Positions 54,608-63,115 of a stretch of 64,000 nucleotides of DNA are shown here, in pieces. The stretch spans positions 1,149,501 to 1,213,500 of the forward strand of contig JAKZAN010000003.1 in the NCBI GenBank assembly GCA_023053545.1, read 5' to 3'. Positions within the stretch are counted from its first letter, which is position 1. Each line of letters opens with the position of its first letter. The position numbers were made by a program, and so were the translations under genes. The notes below the pieces were generated by a model. The model ran no database searches and was not told the DNA's origin. It saw only the letters and a program-made list of their open reading frames with translations. The stretch comes from Lepidurus packardi (lineage: Eukaryota > Arthropoda > Branchiopoda > Notostraca > Triopsidae).

Positions 54608-57272
54608 CTTGCATCTTAGGCCAGTAGAATCTTTGCCGCAATTTTGCTAAAGTCCGCGCGACACCCATGTGTGCGGCCGTTTCCTCGTTGTGATAGGTTC
54701 TAAGAAGTGTCTCCACAACCTTCTTAGGCACCAAAGGGAGGAGGCGTTCCCCCTCTTCACTTGTCCATTTTCTGTACAGCGTTTCGTCTTGCACGCACAA
54801 CTTACTTCTCTGGACCCAATAACTCCTTAATGTTGAATTTAAACCTTGCGGCGATTTCGGAATGACGTTTGGTGTCTTCAACCAACTGGACACTACGTTG
54901 AGGTCTTCATCGGTCTTCTGATGAAAGGTTATTGACGTCTCCGTGGTCTCCACGGTACTCACAACTGGGTCAGCCAACAGGTTGGAGCAGGGCATATCAG
55001 GGACATCTCCATCTTCTTCTTCTTCCAGATCCTCGGACTCGTCGTCTTGAATTCCACATTGAGTACATGGACGTCTTGACAACGCGTCCGCATTACCATG
55101 TTTTCTTCCTGGACGATGATCTATTTCAAATTGGTACGCAGCCATCAGTTGGAGCCACCGCAACACTTGGCCGGAAGGATTTTTACGCTTCTTCGTCCAT
55201 GCCACGGCACTGTTGTCGGTCCTAATCTTGAATGGCTTTCCCAAAAGGTAATGACTGAATTGTGTTAGCGCAAATTTAACGGCCAAAAGTTCTTTTCGTG
55301 TCACGCAGTACCTGGATTCCGCCCGAGACAACCCACGGCTTGCAAATGCCACAGGTCTTTCAACTCCATCAATAACTTGTGACAGAACAGCTCCCAAACC
55401 CACATTGCTTGCGTCGGAGTCCACCAGAAACGGTTTTGATAAATCAGGGAAAGCCAGGATGGGTGTCGACGTAAGCGCAGCTTTTAAAGCCTGGAATGCT
55501 TCTTCACAAACAGTGGACCATTCAAACTTAACCGTCGGCTCTGACAATTTGTAAAGTGGCTTTGCGATGTTAGCAAAGTTTCGAACGAATCTTCTGTAGT
55601 ACGACGCCAGTCCTAGGAATCGGGATACCTGATCCGCATTGATCGGTCTTGGCCATTCTGCAATGGCCCCGGTCTTCTCGGGATCCGTTTGTATACCATC
55701 CTGACTAACTACATGTCCAAGGAAGGTAACATTGTCTCGAAACAATTTGCATTTGCTCGGTTTTATTTTCAAATTAGCATCTTGCAAGCGTTGACAAACT
55801 TCTTCCAGTCTCGCTAAGTGCTCTTCAAATTTTCGGCTGAAGATTACAATATCATCTAAGTAGATCAGGCAGACGCTCCATTGCAAACCCCTTAGGACGA
55901 GTTCCATGAGCCTTTGGAAACTACTTGGCCCATTGCATAAGCCAAAAGGCATGACGTTGAACTCGAACAAGCCCTGGGGCGTTTGGAATGCCGTTTTTGG
56001 TCGATCTTCGGTTTCAACTTCTAATTGGTAATAACCGCTTATCAGGTCCAGCGTAGAAAAATACTTTGCTCCCGCTAAAGCATCCAAAGTGTCGTCGATT
56101 CTGGGGAGAGGATACGCATCCTTGACTGTTACGTTATTCAGGCCCCGGTAGTCCACGCATAAGCGAAGAGTCCCGTCTTTCTTTTTCACCATGACTATGG
56201 GTGAACTCCAAGGGCTCGATGAAGGGGAAATGGCTCCTTGACCCAAGAGATCATGCACCATCGTATCTAACTGCGGTTTCCAGTGCGCTGGGACTCTTCT
56301 GGGCTGTACCCGAACAGGGGGTTGTGTCCCCGTGTTAATGCGATGCTTGAAGTAGGTAGTTCTTCCCAAATCGCTCGAATGTAGCGACAAAATACTCTTG
56401 TGTCTTCTGAGGAAATTTTCCAACTGATGTTTCTGACTTACCGTTAGGGATTTAGATGGTTCTCCAAAAAGGGAAAGGTATGGGGCGTCAATTTCCTCGG
56501 TAGAATTAGGCTGTTTGTTGGTTGTAGTGGGCAAATCTGAAGTATGATCGATGCTTGTAGTTAATAGCTCACTCACTTCATCCCCCAATGGCGTAAATAC
56601 TCCTACTCTGGTACCAGATTTAAGACGAACAGGCTTGTCAGTAACGTTCATAAGTCTTACAGGAACACGTCCGTTCCCAACAGTAACTAATGCCCGCGCA
56701 ACAAATAACCCATCCGGGTCTATGTTGTTGGGCAATTTTTCTATCAGGCCTTGACCTGTGACTGAACCTGGTATGCAAGTCATCACTAAAAGTTCATGTC
56801 GTGCTGGAATCACTGTTGTTTCCGCTACTTCGATGGCCACCTCTGGTGAAGCTTTTTCTTCCAAAACCACTTGTTCGCTTCCAAACCGCAGTACGTCGTC
56901 TTTAAAATCAATCGCCATTCCGAAGTATTTCAAAAAATCTCTGCCCAAAATGACTTCTTGGTTCATGTCATCGGTAACGTAGGCATTAAACGTAAATGTT
57001 CTCTCGTTTATCACAAACGTAACGACAGTGCAACCCAAAATGTTCATAACTTGGCATCCCGCCTTCGCCGTTCTGACCCGAATGACCACCGGCAGAATAC
57101 ACAAATCTTGGACAAGATATGATTTAACTAATGTAATGTCTGATCCAGAATCCACAAGCATAGGGACAACTGTTTTACCACAAAAACCTTTGACATAAGC
57201 GGCAATATTCACATGCGCAACGTCAAATTCCAAATCGGCCCCTTCATATCCGTGAACTGGAGTCGGAGCCAC
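54594..57272 (-). CDS. Gypsy B pol: protease, reverse transcriptase, RNase H, integrase finger only
   Basis: 892 residues open; the first codon shown is GTG, since the frame continues upstream and overlaps the gag end in another frame, consistent with translational frameshifting. Protease MLVDSGSDITLV (about 57140); RT with VKKKDGTLRLCVDYRGLN, FSTLDLISGYYQL, CLIYLDDIVIFS (about 55860) and KPSKC; RNase H with FLVDSDASNVGLG and FKIRTDNSAVAW and tether HGNADALSRRPC. The integrase HHCC finger starts (YHNEETAAHMGV...FYWPKMQ), but the frame ends at 54594 before the second half and before any D,D-35-E core. All earlier catalytic motifs are intact. Confidence 0.9.
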   Translation of the reverse strand: MAPTPVHGYEGADLEFDVAHVNIAAYVKGFCGKTVVPMLVDSGSDITLVKSYLVQDLCILPVVIRVRTAKAGCQVMNILGCTVVTFVINERTFTFNAYVTDDMNQEVILGRDFLKYFGMAIDFKDDVLRFGSEQVVLEEKASPEVAIEVAETTVIPARHELLVMTCIPGSVTGQGLIEKLPNNIDPDGLFVARALVTVGNGRVPVRLMNVTDKPVRLKSGTRVGVFTPLGDEVSELLTTSIDHTSDLPTTTNKQPNSTEEIDAPYLSLFGEPSKSLTVSQKHQLENFLRRHKSILSLHSSDLGRTTYFKHRINTGTQPPVRVQPRRVPAHWKPQLDTMVHDLLGQGAISPSSSPWSSPIVMVKKKDGTLRLCVDYRGLNNVTVKDAYPLPRIDDTLDALAGAKYFSTLDLISGYYQLEVETEDRPKTAFQTPQGLFEFNVMPFGLCNGPSSFQRLMELVLRGLQWSVCLIYLDDIVIFSRKFEEHLARLEEVCQRLQDANLKIKPSKCKLFRDNVTFLGHVVSQDGIQTDPEKTGAIAEWPRPINADQVSRFLGLASYYRRFVRNFANIAKPLYKLSEPTVKFEWSTVCEEAFQALKAALTSTPILAFPDLSKPFLVDSDASNVGLGAVLSQVIDGVERPVAFASRGLSRAESRYCVTRKELLAVKFALTQFSHYLLGKPFKIRTDNSAVAWTKKRKNPSGQVLRWLQLMAAYQFEIDHRPGRKHGNADALSRRPCTQCGIQDDESEDLEEEEDGDVPDMPCSNLLADPVVSTVETTETSITFHQKTDEDLNVVSSWLKTPNVIPKSPQGLNSTLRSYWVQRSKLCVQDETLYRKWTSEEGERLLPLVPKKVVETLLRTYHNEETAAHMGVARTLAKLRQRFYWPKMQGGAF

Positions 57273-57280
57273 GCTTCCAG

Positions 57281-58132
57281 TTAGTTGGAGTTTCCCTGGT
57301 TCTGCATACTGCCACTGGCCTTCTTTGGTTTGGTGCAGGTTGCTTGAAAATGGCCAGGTTCTCCACAGTTAAAGCAGGTCCTCGGAGTGTTCCCCTTGTT
57401 GGCTGATCTACGCTGATTAAAAGAATTAGTTTTCAGTTCTTCCATAATTTTCTCGAAAGTGCCAAATCGCTGCTCCATCATTTTCGCCATGTTGGCAAGC
57501 TTCTGGTCAACCGTACTTGACGCCATGGTTGCTACTTCAGCCTGTTCAGAAGACTCGAGGTCTGCTACCATCTTCACTTTACGAAGTGCTTCTTGTTGGG
57601 CTCCTCTTTCGTATCCTCGGATCTTCTCTACAGCTGCATCCAAGGAAATATCTTTCATCCCATTCAGCTGCATTCGCAGCTCTCGCGGCTCCGTTGCATC
57701 GATAAGACGGCTTACTAACATTCGTTCTTGACTCACTGCATCCAACGATGGAAAAGCCTTCTTCAGGGTGTAGCGAAGCTGACGCGCGAATTCGGTCACG
57801 GAGTCCTTCGTGCCTCTACTCATAGTTTCAAATTTTCGCTGATACGTTATCACGTCCGTGTCTCGGAACATATCACTTATGGCTGCCACAGCACTGTCGT
57901 ACTTAACTTGTAAATCACTGTCTAAAAGAGAGTACATTCTTTCCGCGCGTCCTCTTAATGACATTGCGAAATGTTCCACTTTCTGTGTTTCGTCCAAAAC
58001 ACTGAACTTAGCGTACCGCTCAAAGCGTCGGCACCACGCTTCCCACTCTTCTTCCGTGCCATCGGAAAAAAACTCTGGTGCGAATTTGGGAGAGCGTTTG
58101 TCAACGAGTTGAGGGTCTACCGACTGCGCCAT
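57281..58132 (-). CDS. Gypsy B gag
   Basis: 283 residues. ATG at 58130-58132 directly after the LTR, overlapping the primer binding site. Capsid-like FSDGTEEEWEAWCRRFERYA and FAMSLRGRAERMYSLL, the LRYTLKKAFPSLD stretch, and one CCHC knuckle (CFNCGEPGHFQATC, about 57340-57385). The frame ends at TAA 57281-57283; pol lies in a different frame nearby. Confidence 0.9.
   Translation of the reverse strand: MAQSVDPQLVDKRSPKFAPEFFSDGTEEEWEAWCRRFERYAKFSVLDETQKVEHFAMSLRGRAERMYSLLDSDLQVKYDSAVAAISDMFRDTDVITYQRKFETMSRGTKDSVTEFARQLRYTLKKAFPSLDAVSQERMLVSRLIDATEPRELRMQLNGMKDISLDAAVEKIRGYERGAQQEALRKVKMVADLESSEQAEVATMASSTVDQKLANMAKMMEQRFGTFEKIMEELKTNSFNQRRSANKGNTPRTCFNCGEPGHFQATCTKPKKASGSMQNQGNSN
58118..58131 (-). 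other. Gypsy B primer binding site overlapping the gag start
   Basis: On the minus strand TGGCGCAGTCGGTA follows the LTR after a single A and is complementary to a tRNA-Ser 3' end (CTACCGACTGCGCCA, family knowledge). That A plus TG is the gag ATG. Confidence 0.78.
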
Positions 58133-58379
58133 TGTAACGACCTCTGTGCGTAGGCTAAGACTCTCTATTTGGCATTAACATACAGTATATATACACACCA
58201 GGACAAAGGGTCAATCAGGAAATATAGGTTAAGGAAGAGGTCAACGTCGTGTACCAAGAAGCGGGTCAGTAGTCAGTTCCTAGTACAATTAGAGAGGTCA
58301 CTTTTGGTCAAGTCCCAGGAGTCACCCAGGGCAAAGGAACACAATTGCATATGGTTCATTTCATTTCTACCACACTACA
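58133..58379 (-). repeat. Gypsy B 5' LTR (247 bp)
   Basis: TGTAGTGTGG... to CGTTACA on the minus strand; followed by the TAGA duplication on the plus-strand right side. Confidence 0.95.
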
Positions 58380-58383
58380 TAGA

Positions 58384-58806
58384 CACCGTTTCTGCTTCTG
58401 ATAATGATCCCAGTGCCGTCCCGCGTTTTATTTCGACCACCTTGTTCCCTTCATTATAGACGCAAATGGGGATCCTATGTGCATTGATGCTGACAATGGC
58501 ATCTTCTACGTATAGGCTGGTGGGGGGAGGGGTAATTTCCAATGGGCTCTGGTATAAAGCTTGTCGGAAGTATCCGGTAGACAGGGGGCACGTTTTGGAC
58601 ACCCCATATATCATGCATTTAGATCTGGCAGGTATGTATACTAGTTGTGGGTTGATAACGGGGAAATATTGTTCTCGAGCTAAATTGATTTGATTAAGTG
58701 TCTCTACTTGGCCTAACCTGGGTATGTGAATTGGCAGTTTAGACCCGTCGATGATCATTTTTAGGGAGCGGATAGCGTCCATTCCAAGGATACATTCGTG
58801 GGAAAG
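58384..58806 (-). pseudogene. Gypsy A protease-RT linker region
   Basis: Minus-strand frame 58782-58384, in the same frame as gag above (one stop TAA at 58808-58810 between them). It contains ECILGMDAI and SLKMIIDGSKLPIHIPRLG; the ILGMDAI block is a normal C-terminal piece of a Gypsy protease. It ends at the Gypsy B insertion. Confidence 0.75.
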
Positions 58807-58809
58807 CTT

Positions 58810-60165
58810 TTAGACGACATGACATTTAAGGCTTATAGTTTTGTCTGCGACTGTTAATGGTAGTATGAAGCATCCCATCGTTGGGATTGCCTCTCCGGTT
58901 GCCGACGTTAACCTTGTATGTGTAGGGGTCATGTGTGTTCGCAAAGCTCGGTCGAGCAATTTGAACGTTCGGTAATGGAGAACTGTTAATCCAGCCCCTG
59001 TGTCTACCAAGGCTCTAATAGGGGTTTTTCCGACAAAAATTTTACAGAGTATCCGATTTTTAAAGATTTTGGGTGAGTCAAAGGGTTTTATATTGTTTAG
59101 TGGAAGTGCCGGTTGACCTTTGTTATTTACAACCGGCACCGTTAGTTTTGTTGACGGCTGTCGAGGGACAGGGGCGGGATCCCTGCATACGGCTGCTCTA
59201 TGTCCCAGTTTTCCGCATCTATAGCAGGTAAAGTTTGGCCTATTTCCTGGGGGTCTAGGTGAACTGGGCCTTTGAAAACGAGCGTGTCGCAGTCCGGAAG
59301 ATGGACTTCTGTGAGGAGAAAATGAATTTTGTCCCCTATCTAATCTTTCGTAGGGTTGTTGGGGATCGTAATTTGAGGGGCTTCGTCCACGGTAACGCGC
59401 TGTATTGAACGGGTGGCGTTCTGTAGATGGGCTGCGGGAACGACTTGCGGGACGTCGTTCGCTAGAAGCTTTAAGATTAAGCGCTGCGACTGTCTCTTGT
59501 AGTTGTGTTATCAGATTTTGCGCGGCAATGGCGGTTGGGACGATCTTTTCGTTCCGCTCTTGCTTTACTGAAAGATTGACGGCTTCCATGAACGTCTCAG
59601 GTTCCTTATCGAGCACGTACCGTTTTAAGTGCGGTAGGAGACCGCGAATGAAATTCAACTTCATACCGCGGTCGAAATTTGCTTCGCGTTCTTTTTGTAT
59701 ATCTACTGTAGGGGAGAGGCCCGGGACATGCTCCTGCAGCTGCCTTACAAGTCGTCTGATATCGTCAGCAAATTCTCTCACCGGCTGATCCTTGCTTTGG
59801 GAACAGGTCTGTAGGGCTTCGAGTGATTCAGTTTCCGAGTGCTTGTCGTCGAAACGATCTTTCAGATACGTTTCGAAATCGACAAACGTTTGAATAAGGT
59901 TGCTGTGCCTTAACTCATCGTAATACTCTCCTGCTTTCCCTGCGAGTTTTTGTGCCGCCATACGAAGTTTTGTATCTTCGTCCCATTTCGCAAAATGCCC
60001 TTTTCGATCTACTTCGTTTAGAAAATCCCGTACTGTAGGTCCGGGTTTTGTTCCCGTGAAACGTGGCAACTCCGTTAGTAGCGAGTGATTAAGGAGGGGA
60101 AAGAAGAGTCTTTCGAACTGCTGTTCGGAGAACGTATAGTTTTGCGTGGACGGGGCTTCAGCCAT
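58810..60165 (-). pseudogene. Gypsy A gag and protease
   Basis: First ATG at 60163-60165, about 70 bases inside the element. Capsid-like LPRFTGTKPGPTVRDFLNEV, a coiled middle part, an Arg/Ser-rich segment (RSRSPSTERH), one CCHC knuckle (CYRCGKLGHRAAVC, about 59190-59230) and the protease motif ALVDTGAGLTVL (about 58980-59010). A TAA ends the frame at 58808-58810 although similarity continues in frame. Confidence 0.87.
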
Positions 60166-60218
60166 TGTGTTATAGAAATAACTACTGCTTGCCGCGTATC
60201 GGGGCTTCGGGTTCTGTT

Positions 60219-60230
60219 CCGCTGCCACCA
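60219..60230 (-). other. Gypsy A primer binding site, tRNA-Leu type
   Basis: On the minus strand TGGTGGCAGCGG follows the 5' LTR after three bases (CAT). It matches the same tRNA-Leu 3' end as Gypsy D over 12 bases. Confidence 0.65.
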
Positions 60231-60233
60231 ATG

Positions 60234-60571
60234 TGATGTTACTATTAAAACGCTGTACTTACGTTTTAGGCTTCTAATGAACACTAGTAACTACGACAAC
60301 GCAAGAGACTTTGAAGCTCATTCCTCGACTGTATTCTCACTTACTCAGTTCGTTACACTCGTTACATTCGCACGGACTCAGCTCGTTACACTCTGGTATC
60401 ACACTGGCCACTCGAATCACTTCCCTGCTGTCCTTTATACCTTCCGGTAACTGAACAACAGGGTTGCAAAAAGTGATGGCTCTGTTGTCACTAGAAGAAA
60501 GGTCTTCTTCGTCCGTCACAACAAAGCCATAAACACTAAAGCGTTTCTAGGTCGCTTAAAGTGTCATTACA
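60234..60571 (-). repeat. Gypsy A 5' LTR (338 bp)
   Basis: Inverse copy family of 37382-37719; equal length to the other two LTRs with few substitutions, implying recent activity of this family. Confidence 0.93.
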
Positions 60572-60700
60572 CTTCTATTTGCGGTAGTTGGTAGGCTTCT
60601 ATCCATGTACTAATTTGTGCATATATTCTTTTTTTTCCCTGTGATCTAGGACTCTGTTTAAATTGTAGTTCCAATGATACATTTTGCAGTTCTAATGATA
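60572..60700 (-). pseudogene. Second LINE fragment, internally deleted
   Basis: 60572-60656 is close to 49521-49613 (GGTAGGCTTCTATCCATGTA, GTGATCTAGGACTCTG). The match then jumps to the equivalent of about 49963 (TTTAAATTGTAGTTCC), so about 350 bp are deleted. Confidence 0.75.
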
Positions 60701-60954
60701 CATTTTCTCTATATCGGAGGAGACTGGTATCCAATGCTGGCGGTACCGTAGAAGGACTCCCAAGAGGCTGCTTATAAAGTCTGGTACCTTAATCAACGCT
60801 TCGTTTCGCGACTTTCCTTCGCAGATCGCCGAAGCTTCGAAGACAAAGCGTAACTTTTTTTGGCTTGTTTGGATTGATCACGGCGTGGTGAGATAATTAC
60901 CATGTCCGTCCATCCGGTCCAGGTATTTCGTCCATCTGGTCCAGGTATTTGCGC
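60701..60954. other. Unassigned sequence
   Basis: It contains GGTCCAGGTATTTCGTCCAT and a shifted second GTCCATCTGGTCCAGGTATTTG near 60905-60952, a short direct repeat. No coding signal. Confidence 0.35.
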
Positions 60955-61380
60955 CTACTCTGTAGGCGCAAAGCCGCCATCAATGTATTTGTTAATCACA
61001 TCTGCATAAGGTAAGGCCAGTGTTGGGTCTTGTTTGAAACTACGTTCCAACATAAAAAGACGACAAAGTGCTTGATTTCGATTGTTAGGGAAGATGACGT
61101 CATAATTTTCCCATAAGAGTCCTGTTTCGTAGCGTTCACCGTTGTGTAGAGTGGTATTTTCCGTAATCGTCAGTGCTCGATTTTCTACCTGAGTTTTCAG
61201 ACTATCGATGAGCTTAACGCCAAGAGAATCAATCCAGAAGTTCTGGATAGTGGCGTCAAGGTCGTATTCGGAATTATTGCCGTGGATGAACTTGACGTGA
61301 GGAAACGTATCGTATTTGTTCTTGGAAGGTTGGTCAAGTGATCCAACAACGCACCAACCGAACGGTGTTAACAAGAGGCC
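60955..61380 (-). pseudogene. BEL/Pao pol fragment
   Basis: 140-residue minus-strand fragment with TPFGWCVVGS, a HNGERYETGLLW block and FPNNRNQALCRLFMLERSF, a typical order in BEL/Pao polyproteins between protease and RT. Neither protease nor RT catalytic boxes are present. Confidence 0.75.
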
Positions 61381-61388
61381 TTTTCCAG

Positions 61389-61512
61389 CGAGGGAACAGT
61401 TGTGCTGTGCGTCCGTTGTGCGAGGAACAGGCTGTTCGTGGTTTTGTCCGGCACAGTTGTGTTCCAGCGACTGTTCCTCGCACAGTGCGTCCAGTTGTGC
61501 GATGAACCGACG
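61389..61512. repeat. Inverted and direct repeat cluster
   Basis: TGTGCGAGGAACAG near 61417-61430 is inverted as CTGTTCCTCGCACA near 61470-61483. TGCGTCC(G/A)(G)TTGTGCGA occurs directly twice (about 61408 and 61485). The stretch has no coding frame of note and lies upstream of the BEL fragment. Confidence 0.7.
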
Positions 61513-61876
61513 GAACAGAAAAAATTTTGTTCGACGGTTCTGATCCTCCTTTTGCTGGCGCGGTTATTTGAAAGCGGATTACTGAAGTCAAGACTCCCAA
61601 GCCTTAGCTTGGGCTATGCGTATCCATTTATTTAATCAATAGTTCGTGGAAGCCATGACAAGGCTCTTCAACTAATTTCGCTAGAAAAGTTCTTGTATAT
61701 TGTGAAAGTTTCAGTGTAAATGAAAGCTTAATCCGGGAAGAAAATTGGTGAATGAATGTATCCGGTTGACAATAAATTATACTTTCTTCCTATCCAAATT
61801 TTGTTTAGTCAATAACATAGTCTTTCTTGTTGAAGTCAACTTCAGTTCATCTGTCTAAACTTGTGAATTGTCGAAA

Positions 61877-63053
61877 ATGAATAATTTTACACTAGAAGAT
61901 GTCTTCGAACATGGTACAATTATTGAGCGCATCAATGAACGTGTTATATTTCAAGTTCATTTATCAAACGGTAAGTAAAATTAAATAATTGATTTTGCAT
62001 TCATATTAATTTATTTCATACTTAATAACAACAGGTACGGTCAAGACTTTAAGCGTTCCAGCAGAAATGGTGCCCATTCATCTGCTAGGGAACGAGCCGG
62101 AAGACGATCCAACGATTGTGGAGGATCACCCGGATGGGAACAAAGAAAATGAAGAATCTATAGATGCTACGCAGGAGGAAAGTCTACCACCCGTTGAATA
62201 CGTTATTGACAACGATGGCGATGGCGATCTCTGGACAAATAAAAGATCTACGGATGCGAAGAAGAGAGATCATGAAGCGCGTCTCAAGCTGATCGAAATT
62301 TTAACAACAAGGCGCAGCGAAATGGAAAACAAGAAAACTTCAAGACAAATTTTCTGGACTGCGGTTGCTGAGCAGTTAAGAAGCGAAGGAGTACAGTTGC
62401 CTCTCAATAATGACGCCTGGAAGAAGGTCGATGCACAATGGCGAAAGATGAAATCCACGTACTCGACATTCGTGGATAAAGCAAAGAACCAGACTGGAAA
62501 TGGCCATGTTGCTCCACCACAATATTACGATGAAATCCACGCTTTTCTAAGTAAAACTATTTATTATTTGTCCTTTTTAAAAGTATAGAAATATATACTT
62601 TTGTCTTTTGTAGAGGGAAATCACAGTATTTCACCAGCTGCAGTTTCTGACTCCTTGCTTCCGTCTGTTCGAGTCCCAACGGAAAACCCGACACCGTCAA
62701 CGTCTCAAGAAACAGATACGGGAGAAGAGGACGCTTCTCCTATTCCGCGCCTGGCTCGAAGAAATCGGTCTACTGATCAAAATGCGCGCGTACTGAATAT
62801 ATTGAAGGGCTTAATGGATGTGGAGGAAAATAAAATGGAAATGCTAAAGGTAAAACTTAATATATTTGAAAAAAAATTAAACCTTTTCTCTTAGGAGAGA
62901 GAAGAAAGACGAAATACAAGAATTGAAGAAGAGACACGATACAGACGTGAACTGGACATGCAGAAGGTGGAGATCGCTAAAGACTTGGTGAATGACATAA
63001 AAAATGTTGGAAAAAAAGGCAAGAAAAGGCGTCAAAGCACGGATTCCGAGTAG
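61877..63053 (+). CDS. Myb/SANT-like DNA-binding protein of the Harbinger element
   Basis: Four exons: 61877-61971, about 62035-62552, about 62613-62849 and about 62894-63053, all with GT-AG borders. Exon 2 has the trihelix/Myb-like domain (RLKLIEILTTRRSEM...IFWTAVAEQLRSEG, then WKKVDAQWRKMKSTYSTFVD, 62280-62480), in which the spaced Trp residues mark the helices. Exon 3 is Ser/Thr-rich. The C terminus is a Lys/Arg-rich coiled coil (REERRNTRIEEETRYRRELD) ending in KKGKKRRQSTDSE. Such proteins help bring the transposase to DNA (family knowledge). The frame is open. Confidence 0.82.
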
Positions 63054-63115
63054 GAAATTATAATTTGTTCCGTCATGTGTTTGGCATCTGAATACAACAA
63101 TGGCCATTCCAAAAA

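Larger units (their letters stand above)
53860..58379 (-). mobile_element. Gypsy B (Ty3/Gypsy LTR retrotransposon lacking integrase core), minus strand, nested in Gypsy A
   Basis: Two 247-bp LTRs (53860-54106 and 58133-58379) and a perfect 4-bp duplication TAGA (53856-53859, 58380-58383). Excision with one duplication restores the Gypsy A frame. Gag and pol are long and open, but the integrase catalytic core is missing. LTRs appear almost identical, so the insertion is young. Confidence 0.95.
50080..60571 (-). mobile_element. Gypsy A (Ty3/Gypsy LTR retrotransposon), minus strand, split by Gypsy B
   Basis: Two 338-bp LTRs (50080-50417 and 60234-60571), gag at 58810-60165, pol in pieces down to 50894. 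About 5.97 kb without Gypsy B. The flanking bases do not match (ATTG at 50076-50079, CTTC at 60572-60575), unlike the other nested elements here, although both flanks are pieces of the same LINE family. Confidence 0.92.

Noticed and set aside
55000-57900. Many plus-strand ORFs across 54900-58100
   Set aside because: Antisense shadows of the long minus-strand gag and pol of Gypsy B.
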